From Chaunax sp. Z400 (taxonomy: Eukaryota > Chordata > Actinopteri > Lophiiformes > Chaunacidae), in NCBI GenBank assembly GCA_037577475.1, contig CM075189.1, positions 17,275,839 to 17,339,838 of the forward strand: a stretch of DNA of 64,000 nt, given 5' to 3'. Both the position numbers and the translations under genes were made by a program. The notes beneath the pieces are model-generated. The model did no database searches. It saw only the letters and a list, made by a program, of their open reading frames with translations, and was not told where the DNA came from. Positions 23,301 through 33,600 of the stretch are shown in pieces; the stretch's first letter is position 1; every line of letters begins with the position of its first letter.

Positions 23301-24843
23301 TGGTCCAGCCGATGCCAGAGGAGCAGCTCACTGAGGTGAGGAGAACAGAGACTCCTGTACATCATGCAGAACGACCTGTAGCCATATGTGATTAACTCCT
23401 AATCATTTTAATTGTACATTTAAGTGGTGTGAAAGTGTGGACTCAAAGAAAACTCTGCTTCTACAGGAAGAAGAACGACACACAGTATTTGAGGTATGTA
23501 TTCTCATTTATTTAAACTAGATTAAATTATGTTTTACTCCATGAAAGCTACATCTAAAAGGCTTAAATTCATATCAAAGCTGATAAAACGAATCAAATTC
23601 AGAATAAAATAAACATGTGAAGCGGCATGAAGAATTAAACCACAGTGCAGTAATGCTTTATAGCTGAACTCCCCGTCTTCCTCCCTCCTTGCAGGGTAGT
23701 AAACAGCTGCTGGAGAACTATCCTCTCTTCATCTCTAACAAGCAGTGGGACGAAGCCGTCAACTCCTCCAAGAAGGATGGCAGACGACTGCTGCGCTACC
23801 TGATTCGCTACGTCTTCACCACAGATGAGCTGAAGTTCTCCTGCGGTTTGGGCAAAAGGAAGCGTTCAGTCCACTCAGGAGATCCAGGCCTGGAGCGGCG
23901 GCCACTCAACCCCGTCAAAGTCAGCTGCCTCAGAGGTACAGGGCCTGGAAAAGGCTGGTGATTGAGAAGAGGGTTTTTATTCAAACACCGAAAAACATGA
24001 TTATCTGACAACTGTCTGCATCTAAAATGTAACTCAGTGTTGTTTGAATGATGCAGTGTCATATTTATTTGAGTGCTCTACATCTATGCCCCATGTTTCA
24101 CAACTGGAAAGCAGTGGTTTTAAAGCGAGCTCATTATTTATGCCTACATAACGATATTTATCTGAGTTCTATGAAACTGAGACTTTATAAGCAAATGTGG
24201 ACCAGATGAGGTTTTTATATGACAGATCTGAATCTTTGCACAATATAAAAACAAAATATGGGACATCAAACTGAATCAGCACGGTTTCAGCTACAATCTA
24301 ATTTTAGTTCACGTCTGTATCATTATTATTTGTTATCTCTCACTTGTGAATTTTCTGTGAGCCCTGTAAAGTCTGGATCACCAGATCTGGAATATTTATT
24401 TGAACCAGGTCATACTTTTTTTCAAAACTTTTTTTTTTGGCATTTTGCCTTTATTTATATAGGACAGGTGAAGTTATGACAGGACATGGGGAGAGAGGTG
24501 GTTGGGTCTATGCAGAATTTAAGATTGAGCATTAATACCTGTGATTTAAATGTCACCTGAGATTGTCCTTTTGTTAAACAATTATTTACTATTCAAACTC
24601 TTCTTGCCAGAGTTCATCCGGATGCACTGTGCCTCAAATCCAGACTGGTGGATGCCCTCAGAGGAGCAGATCAACAAAGTGTTCAGCGATGCCGTCGGCC
24701 ACGCACGTCAGGGCCGAGCGGTCGGTACGTTCCTGGGCAGCAGCGGCAGCAGCACCAGCAGCCTCTATATGGACGGCTTTGACGGACATCTGTCACAGGA
24801 CGAGCTGTATTTAAAAAGCTGCCAGAATGGCCAATCTGACTGA
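18329..24843 (+). CDS. bend4: BEN domain-containing protein 4
   Basis: Nuclear BEN-domain protein; BEN domains bind DNA and recruit chromatin factors, but this member is little studied. Six exons: 18329-18812, 21113-21688, 23244-23335, 23467-23493, 23695-23935 and 24611-24843 (stop 24841-24843). Phases agree throughout and give 550 residues (human 534). The N-terminus MEGEMQPADEGPCAPK matches human MEEEMQPAEEGPSVPK. A His/Gln-rich region encoded by CAG repeats follows. Exon 2 carries LILDAFAQQCSRVLSLL, FTDSLQNYLLSG, a Glu run and a leucine-rich coiled coil (about 325-352). The BEN domain (about 400-505) includes KQWDEAVNSSKKDGRRLLRY and NPDWWMPSEEQINKVFSDAV. The 27-nt fourth exon is absent from the human protein as I recall it. 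Confidence 0.96.
18614..18637 (+). repeat. CAG trinucleotide run in bend4 exon 1
   Basis: About eight CAG codons encode polyglutamine, followed by His/Gln codons. A shorter CAG run lies in exon 2 near 21416-21430. Confidence 0.9.
18813..21112 (+). other. bend4: Intron 1 of bend4
   Basis: From GTGGGC at 18813 to the CTGCAG acceptor at 21112. The middle part (about 19250-19880) is non-repetitive and rich in homeodomain- and POU-like words, including ATGCAAAT at 19585-19592. A TG microsatellite occupies about 20301-20352. No exon was recognised. Confidence 0.7.
20301..20352. repeat. (TG)n microsatellite
   Basis: TG tract with a GAGTCTG interruption, in bend4 intron 1. Confidence 0.9.
21689..23243 (+). 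other. bend4: Intron 2 of bend4
   Basis: AT-rich at its 5' side with poly-T near 21885-21920. The stretch 22620-23120 is less AT-rich but I recognise no gene or named repeat in it. Confidence 0.65.
23467..23493 (+). other. bend4: 27-nt in-frame microexon of bend4
   Basis: Preceded by CTTCTACAG and followed by GTATGT, it encodes EEERHTVFE. Both flanking junctions are phase 0, so including or skipping it keeps the frame. It sits between the QLTE and GSKQLLENYP segments, which are directly joined in human BEND4. Confidence 0.7.
24420..24510 (+). repeat. Truncated teleost interspersed repeat
   Basis: The segment GCCTTTATTTATATAGGACA followed by GACATGGGGAGAGAGG resembles the end of a common fish repeat of the 'CTTTATTTGATAGTGACAG ... 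GGGAGAGAGAG' type. Lies in the last bend4 intron. Confidence 0.45.
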
Positions 24844-26580
24844 AGTTAAAGGAGGAATCAAAAGACAAATGCCGGAAATGTAGCTGTACAACAACATATC
24901 TCTAAACACTGACCTAATCCTGTCACTTTACCGAGTGAAGAAAACATTCCAGACGTTTATGAAACCATATATAACAAGTCTCTCTGAAGCAGTTCCTATT
25001 TTTAGTTTTGTAGCTTTTTGCCATTTTTGTACTTCGAATTTTGTTTAGTCCAAATTTGCCTCTGAAGGAAGGCTTTAAACACAAAATTTGAGTCTTCCAT
25101 TTGCTACTTTTTCTATAGTTTGTTATTTTGAGCGGTTATGTCACTCTTGATGAATATATATTTGTGTTTTGGGGATGAAATCCCAGTGAATGTTTTCACA
25201 GTTTACATCATACCGTAACCCTCCGTCGCAGAAAGTAGCATTTAATGTCTTTCTGCTCAATTCTGTCATTGGCTAAGCACCTTTACTTGCAACCTTTCTA
25301 CAGGAGTGCCTCTGAGGAAGTCGTGTTTGTTCGCTGTAATCTTGGCATCCGTGCTGTTTTCCTTCATTCGAATCAGTTCTGATGTGTCAGGTTGTTCTTC
25401 AGAAAGTGCATTGATAAATCAAGTCGTTCCACTGTGCTCTAATGCAGCTTCCGCTGGGTCGAAAGACGTTTCGGTCAAAGCTGATCCTGTTTTAAATTTC
25501 CTACAACGGATTTCATGATCAACTAAAAACAAATGTGTGTCACATTTTGAACGCCTATCAAATCAGACACACAGACAATAATTAATTTGCTCTCCAGTAC
25601 AACTTCCACCAAAGTTTTTCATCTTAAAGTCTTAAGATATTCACAGGTCGGTAACTGGCCTCGCAGAATTCTTCACATGACGTCTCCTGAATTAGTCGGA
25701 AATACTGTATATTGCAGCAATATAATGCTGATAATAGTTGCATAAAAATGAAGCTATTGTAATTATTAAAATGCAGACTGTTTCTTTTGAAGGTAACGTA
25801 TGCACTTTATTTTATAAATCTTAAGTATTTGCTCTTGTGATTTTGTTCATCCTGGCACAAAAAGTCTCGCATTGATCAATCTACAAGGTAAATGCATTTG
25901 TACATTGAGTTTTTCATCAGTGAGAGGACTTTTTGACTCGCACTGACTGAACGTTACCTTATAATAATGCCTTAAACTTGATTCAAGACCTCCACAGTAT
26001 AAAGGGTTGTTGCTTTGTGTGTTTTCAGTCATGTAATCACAGAAATTATAGAAAACATCCTGTTTTTTTATGTAACAATATCTTGGCCCAAGCAGAAAAA
26101 AGATTCTTTCTTCCTGATGCTCTTGTTGGTGGTTTCATGTATCTCACTGTGGCTGAAGCCGTCCTGCAGTCAGAAGTCCGGGGTCAAAATTTAGCCACTG
26201 ATTGTTCTTTGACAGTGTTAATTTATTTTGGTACTTAATAACTTCATTACACCGTTTTCTACGTTTGAATGTACCAGATTTATTAGGTCAGTTTGCCACC
26301 TTGGTAGTACTGTGTAAATGTGTATTATAAAGTACAGTATTGTGTGAGGTGTTCTTGAAATCTCTCTTAAAAGGCCAAGTAGAAAAGTGCCACAGAAACC
26401 TTAAACAGTTGGCTTCTGTTGTTGTGTCGCTGTTCTGAATGTGTGCGTTTCTTTGTATTTACTCCTTCACCCTCAAAGTGGCTGTTATCAACACTGTGAA
26501 ACATCAGTAGGATTTTTACAAATCTGAGAGCTTCTGTTGTTTTTTTATTCATAATAAATAAAATAGGAAGCTGAAAACAT
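24844..26580 (+). other. bend4: 3' UTR of bend4 (inferred)
   Basis: No coding sequence was seen after the stop. Two overlapping AATAAA signals at 26553-26562 are the best candidate end and would give a 3' UTR of about 1.7 kb. Transcript data are needed to fix the end. Confidence 0.45.
26553..26562 (+). terminator. Candidate polyadenylation signals of bend4
   Basis: Overlapping AATAAATAAA just before a TCTA microsatellite. Confidence 0.4.
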
Positions 26581-26593
26581 ATAGAAGGCTCAC

Positions 26594-26649
26594 TGATATC
26601 TATCTGTCTATTTATCCATCTATCCATATCTATCTATCTATCTATCTAA
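26594..26649. repeat. Imperfect (TCTA)n microsatellite
   Basis: TCTA/TCTG/TCCA units between bend4 and rab11fip5, ending in a pure TCTA run. Confidence 0.85.
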
Positions 26650-26689
26650 TATGCTGAATGTCTGTAGCTGAGTGACTTGACACTGACCT

Positions 26690-26702
26690 CCACCAGATGG
26701 CA
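26690..26702 (+). promoter_or_regulatory. CTCF-like motif
   Basis: CCACCAGATGGCA fits the CTCF core CCASYAGRKGGCR. It lies in the bend4-rab11fip5 interval. Identified by eye only. Confidence 0.4.
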
Positions 26703-27645
26703 TAATTGCAAGAATGACACTAAACCTGATGAAGTCTAGCAGTAGAAGCAGCAGCACTCCATCCACTGTCAGTAGAATATAATGTCATTTTAATGTAATG
26801 TAGGTCCAGGGAAATGAGGATAATGGACCAATATGTGTCCATATTTAAGTAATTTTAATAACTTGTTTGACTTTTCATCAGTTCTAAAGTCTGTGTCCAA
26901 CCTGCCATTACATTCTATTATATGTTCTGATGCATGCTGCTGCACCAATATTGTGTTGTTGTTTTAGGAGGTTAGGTTAATTTTAGAAATCAAGCATTTC
27001 AAATAATTTATCTGGATATGCGCAAAAAAAGCAAACATAACAAAAACAACATTTATTTTCCATTGAGGTTCCGTCCAGAAACTAAGTGACATCAGTTTTT
27101 GCAAATTCACCTGAAGACAAGCTGCTGAATGTCTCCATGTCCTCTCTGCCAGAGATGTGCGTACAGGCAGGCTGTAACCAGTCGGCTCTGTGGTGGAGCT
27201 GATAGAGCTTTGGAGGTTGGTGTTCCTCTTTAATTCTGCGGCATCTCTCTCTGTGCGTGCGGGCCTGCCAGGGCCGCTCCAGAGGGCGGGACGTGGACGC
27301 GATGAGCAGATTTTGGACAACTGATGCGACATGTGCGAAACGTAGACTTAGGGTGGATGTCAGCACGCAGCTCGCCTAACTTGCATTGATTTGATTAAGG
27401 AATGGTCTACAGAGCTTCAAGCCGATCACAGGCCCGGTGTGCTATCTGAATACCGCCCTCCGGTAAACCCGGGGCTTGGGTGGGGGGGGACTTTTAGGAT
27501 ATTCCGCAGAGGTGTGTTTGTTTGCGCAAGCACGGAACTCAGAGGACGAGGGATGATTTGCGTGTCAATCGTTGAGGAGTGAAACTGCGATTCTTACGGC
27601 ACAGACCTGACATTCTGTGAGCCCCTGTCTGTGGAGCGGTGCAAG
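26703..27645. promoter_or_regulatory. Upstream region of rab11fip5
   Basis: The 3' part (about 27220-27620) is GC-richer than the DNA around it and ends at the start codon. It should contain the promoter and 5' UTR. No specific element was assigned. Confidence 0.4.
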
Positions 27646-30600
27646 ATGATGTCACTGATAGATCTGGACGACGATCAGCGATGGGTGCCAACTCATGTGA
27701 ATGTCACCGTCCTCCGCGCGAGAGGGCTGCGAACCAAGGGCAAGCACGGCAGCCGCTACCTCTACACCATCATCCAGGTGGGGAAGGAGAAGTTCACCAC
27801 CGGGCTGGTGGAGAAGGCGGAGGTGCCTGAGTGGAATGAGGAGTGCTGTTTCGAGCTGCTCCCCGGGATCCTGGAGGACAATGGCCGGAGCGCGCAGCCC
27901 CCCGGGAGCGGGCACCTGGTCCTTACCGTCATGCACCGGGTACTTATCGGTCTAGACGTGTTTCTGGGACAAACCATCATTCCTCTGGATAAGATATTTC
28001 AGGACGGGATGTGTCCCCGAGATGAGTACGTTGTGTTTTATGTGTGTTTGATTTCTTCTGCATTGCAAACTGCAGTTTCAGATTACTGCTCACAAATAAG
28101 AACCAAGTGACCAGCAATGCTGCAGAGTAGAAATACCCGTTTGCAAGTCCGTATACAAAATCTTATATAAGTGAAAGTTAAAATATATATAATGTATTGT
28201 GTCACATTTCAAAATCCTACCACTGGATAATTAGTGTAGTTAGCTGTACAGGTAGAGCTACTTTATGCTGCAGGCCTGAGCTGAAATCCCTAATAATACA
28301 TATTTTGTGTTTGTAATCAGAATCGACAAAGTAACTAGTAATTAATGTCAAATAGATGAAGTGGTTTAAAAAGTACATTATAGAGGAGAAGAAGTTTAAA
28401 ATATAAATACTAAAGTAAAGTAAGATACAGGTACGGTAGCCTATGTCAAATTGTACTCAAGTACAGAATTTGAGTATATATACTTAGTTACATTACCTCA
28501 CTAAGGATAGTAAAGGTTATTCAGTAAACTTTAAACACAGTTCTCCATTCAAATGATGTGTTTCATTCAATTCCCTAATATTTTCAATCTCCTCATACAC
28601 TGATGATCAATGTTCTTCCACAACCCAAAACACAGCAGCTAAGGTTCGTGATAACCCTCCGTAAGAGAGAGGCTAGGAGTTCAACAGTTAAATCTGATGT
28701 GTTGCAGGTTCATCAAATGTATGTGTGCATTATCATCACCTTTATGACATGTTAACTCTAGCAGACCCAGCTACAGTTGTTATCAATGACAGGCCATGAA
28801 TACAAATTTAATCGAAAGACAAATACTAGTTTGTTTCCCTGAAAAATGAAACTATTCATCTGGACATTTGTGAAATTCACCTGTAAAATATACAGTAAAT
28901 ATCCTCCTTTTGAGACTTTATACACACAGTTGCCAGTTTATTAGGTACACAAGTGTATTTAAGTTTGCGTAATATTAAGAATGACATATTTAGTTATCAC
29001 AACAGTCATTCTTACTCAGATAAGTTATAACCTACGAGGGTTTGCAAATGATACTATGGCAACTGAGTCATGACGATTGAATATGTCTTATTTAGCTGAC
29101 TCAGTGCTTTAGAAGGCCCTAGAGTTACATACTGTTAGAGCAAGCTCTTTTTTCTTCACCATTTTCATATTTTGAAAATGTTCTGATCTAAATTGCCTGA
29201 TTTTGAGTATTTGAAGACCTCAGTTGTGCAACAGGTGATGATGCAGCAGGACCTCCCAGTAATAAGTGCAACATTTCCACTGTTTAACACTGAGGAGCAG
29301 AATGTACAGCAGTACAACACATCTGGCTTTGATTGTGGCCTCTCCACCCTCTCAACTCAGAGTAAAAACTCTGAATTCCTGCTGTTAGTTTTGGCTCCAC
29401 AACACTTTCTCTGGTTCACCCAAAAGATTTAAGAGGCAGAAACAAGAGGGAGGATTTCATTGGTTGCCTCTTCATACAGTGTTGCCCATGTCTTCTATAA
29501 ACCATCCACATTGGTGGGTGGATTTGGGTTGTGATTTCCTGCCCTGAGGTTTGTGTAAAAACTGCTTTCTGATCACAGCCCCCATTAGCCATACTCCAGA
29601 TTATGTAATAGAAAATACTGCCAAATAGAAATCAATGTTTTCTGTTGCTCGTTCTGTCCCACGCATCCTCTGATGTTAGCTTTAAACGGACGTCTTTATA
29701 CGTCACATATCCTGCTAAAATTAAAGCAGCGACATAAGATTGGCTGTCACAGGGTGGATGATGACTGTCCCTTTTCTTTTGTGGCTCCAGATGGTTTAAA
29801 CTCAACTCTAAGGCGGGAAGGAAGGAGAAGGAACGCGGCGAACTTCAGGTAACAGTCCAGTTCACCCGCAACAACATGACAGCCAGCATGTTCGACCTCA
29901 CCATGAAGGACAAACCTCGCTCTGCCTTCGGCAAGCTCAAGGATCGCGTCACAGGGAGGAAGAGGGGCGACATGGAGTCTTCCTCTGCAATTGTGCCAGG
30001 CCGCTATGCCGCCTTGTCGGGATCGCTGGGGCAGCCGTTTGGAGAGGAGGGAAGAGGGATGATGGAGTCATCAGATGTGGAGATAGCAGAGGAGAAGAGG
30101 AGCAAGGTGAAAGACTTCTTCAAAGGAAGGCTGAGCAAGTCATCTGACACCAGGTCGTGCTCATCGCTGGCTTCAGACAGCAGTATGTTCTCTGTAGCCA
30201 GTGATAGCCCTCCACCCAGTCTCGATCTGCTGTCAGACCCTCCCAGCTCTCCCATCTACTCTAGCAAAGTGAGAGTGGACACCCATTATGGAGAGACGGA
30301 TTTAGCCAAAAAAGGTGGGCGTTGAAATGATTGATCTGTGTGTGACGTGAAAGCTGGAAATTAAATCTGTGTTTTAAACAGTCGCAGCGACAGACCTGGA
30401 AATTAGGATATGATTATAAACCAAATAAACATCATTAGAATGATAAATAAAGCTTTGATCATCAGAGAAATAAAACAACAGGACTATTTTACACAGCAAA
30501 TACCATGTGCTGTATTCAATAAACATGATGATCACCAAACAAGATGATCAGGTTCTGAGTGGATCACTGCCTCTATTTCCCAGGTAAATAATAATAAATC

Positions 30601-33600
30601 ATTACCACTTTGTCTGTAGCCACCACATGTAAGCACTGAGGCAGATAACATCGGTGTTTGAAAAGTATTCTATCACTACCTGTGTTTAAAAAAATGTAGC
30701 CTCGAAACATTTGATTCATTTTCATAAACCAGTCCTTCCCTCTTTCCAACAGTGCTCACCAGCCAGCACACCACGAGGGTCCTCACTCACAAACGAGCCT
30801 TCAGTGATGAAGCTAGCAAGATCACAACAGCTTTACCTCGAGTAAATCCTGCAGTGGAGACTCTCAAGGGTCAGACCATGACTCAGTCAAAGTCGTCTTT
30901 GTGCATAAATGGAAGCCACGTCTATGACTCGGAGCCTTCCACTCCGAAGAGCTCTGCAGCCCACCCGTCCAAGCTGGTCCTGCTGGAGAAGTGCTCCCCG
31001 CTCTCTCGCTCCCTGCAGAACCTCACCAAGAGAAGCGAGGACAGAGGTTCCTTTGCCGATGGCCGACGCTGGTCCTTTGACAAGATGAAGAAAGAGGAAA
31101 AAGAGGTAGAAAAGGAAGCTCAAACATCACTTCTTCCAGTTCAGCAAGCTGAAACAGGGGACCATCCTGTGCAGGCAGTCATTCAAGATGTCTCCTCTAC
31201 TGCTAATTTGTCCGATAAAGGGAAGAAGCCGAGAAAGTCATTGTTCTCTGGAGGCAGGAGTGATTCGCTCCCAGCTAAATCAGACATGAACCAGGCTCCT
31301 TCGACATCTGAGGGGAGGCTCAGAGGCTGGTTCGGCTCTGGTGACTCCCAAAACAAGCCAAGGTGAGTCGGCTCGCCTCTTGAATCTACGGCGTTTGATG
31401 AATGTTCTTCGTATCCACTATCCAGGCACAACAGCACGCATATAAGAGGCCTGTATTTAGTTGGGTTTCTTGAAATCAGTACTTGCTCTGCTCCCTGCTA
31501 GTTTGAAAATGGAATTGATTTACTTTTCTCCATTTTACAACCATGCTGTATCATTATCTCATGCTATATTTTCCACAAATAGCACTTCAGCTTTTCCATT
31601 CTTGACCAGTGTGACTCGATGTTTCTGTATCAAAGATTCATCACTGTGGTTTAGAAAAATGGTCCCACAAAAGGATGTGCAGAAAATCACTCCATGTCGA
31701 TATGACGTCACCCAACAGAAATGCTGCCGATGCAGATCTCGAATGGTCTTCAGTGGCTTCAATGCATTGGTTTTTTTCTTCCTTTTTGCATGATTCTTTT
31801 GCAAATGTGTTTTTTGCTTTTTTTGATTGAATTTGTGTTAGCTTTTTCATAACTCTTTCATTTAGCCAGTCTCATATCTACTGATATTTGTTAAGTTTTA
31901 CACGTAACAGAAATGCCCCACTTTGTTGTGGAATATCAGCTCATATTTTGGGTGTTGTCTCTGTTTGTGTGAGTAAGATGTTCCCCATTTGGTAACCCGG
32001 CACATCATTAACTAAGCTAAGCTATTGTGCCCTATTTTCCTCTACAGGCTGGAAGTTTCTCCTAAGGTAGAAAGCAGCTCAGATGTACCCCCTCCCCTCC
32101 CTCCTCGCTCCCCTGTACCCCCCCAGTGCTCCTCTCCTCCTGCCTCCCCCTCCAGTCATGTCTCATCTGATGACTGCAATCACACCAATCCCTTCACAAC
32201 CCCGAACTCCTCAACCTCCATCTCCCCTTCCAACCCGTTCCCCTCCTGTACACAACACAACCCCTTTTTTGAGGAGCTCATAGCTGAAGAGTTGCAGAGG
32301 TCCCCTCCTTTTACTCCTTGCTCTCCTTCTGCGTCATCCCCCTTTCATTACACTAGTTTGCCCTCTCAGTCCTGCACACTCAGCCCTGTTCGTGATGCCA
32401 ATGCTACAAATATGTCTTACAGAAAGCGGGAGCGCCCCAGGCCAGTACCTAGACAGATATCTCTCCCTGCAATACTACCAAAGGCAGCCATGCCTAACTT
32501 CACGAACAACTCTGCACCACACTCCTTGTCTGAGAGTGCAGGAGAATGGGATGACTCGTTTGATGCCTTTGCCTCTAGCAGGCTCAATTCACCCAAAGAG
32601 AGTCTTCCTCAGAATCAGCCGAGAACCCGTCCAATTTCACTTCATAGACATAGCTACCCCACAGTTGATACCAATAATGATGCACAGAAGCAAGAATCAC
32701 ATGACGAGGAGCCTCCGCCTTTGCCTCCAAGGAGACTTTTAAGAACTTCAGTGAATGAGATATACTCTGATGGCTGGCTGCACAGAGGGCAAGAACTAGC
32801 TGTCCACAAAGAAGCCTACCTCCTCTCACAGACCGGTGTGGCCTCACTGCAACATGGAAGAGAAGGAGAATGCAAAAGAAACAGTATATCTCCAGACCCT
32901 CACACGAGCAGCGAGGCCTCTGACACCCTCAGCGTTAACTCCCAGCCGTACACAATCATCACTTCCCAGGGAGTCTCGTCTGAAGAAAAGCTTAAAAAGT
33001 TCAAATATGAACCTTTGGAAGATGGAACTGAGTGCTGGGGAGGGATGTTGTTTGAGCAAGACTTGTATGGGCGTGTATGTAGAGGAAACTATGGACAACC
33101 CAAAGTAAATAGTCAGCATTTATCTGTGAATGCTGAAGAAATGTCTAGAAATAAGATTCCATCCATGAACTCAGGACCTAAAATGGTTCTTAATAGTGAG
33201 GTCTCTTTCACAGAACTTTTGAACTTGTCACCTACTGCTCCCCCACAGCCAGATGCAAAGGCACTAGATGTTACATCCACTCAAATAGAGGAGAGAGAGT
33301 CTAATCCACCTGAAACCACATGCATCAACAATAATGTGTCTTTTTCACTTACTTCAGGAGATTTGAACATGAATGTGAATCATTCTGATTTTAATTTTAT
33401 TGATTCAGATGGTTCTTCCCAAGCAGACTTTGTTGATACTCTCAAAGGCATCAATACCTTTGGCGGGACTTTTCCAAAATCATTAGACGATTCACTGATA
33501 GCTGCTTACAAAGCAGAGACAGTGACCACACCTCGGGATGTGTTCACGCTGAAGGATACCTACATTCCTGAGATGAACTCTTCCTTTGAAATAACCACAT

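Noticed and set aside
28021..28110. rab11fip5 exon 1 continuing to a stop at 28110
   Set aside because: The family sequence continues with WFKLNSK from 29791, and GTACGT at 28026 is a proper donor in the right phase.
31461..31793. 110-codon frame in rab11fip5 intron 3
   Set aside because: No similarity known to me, and it lies between correctly phased exons.
32083..32742. Additional reading frames of 66 and 116 codons inside rab11fip5 exon 4
   Set aside because: They are shadows of the 844-codon frame, which has family-consistent phase and motifs.
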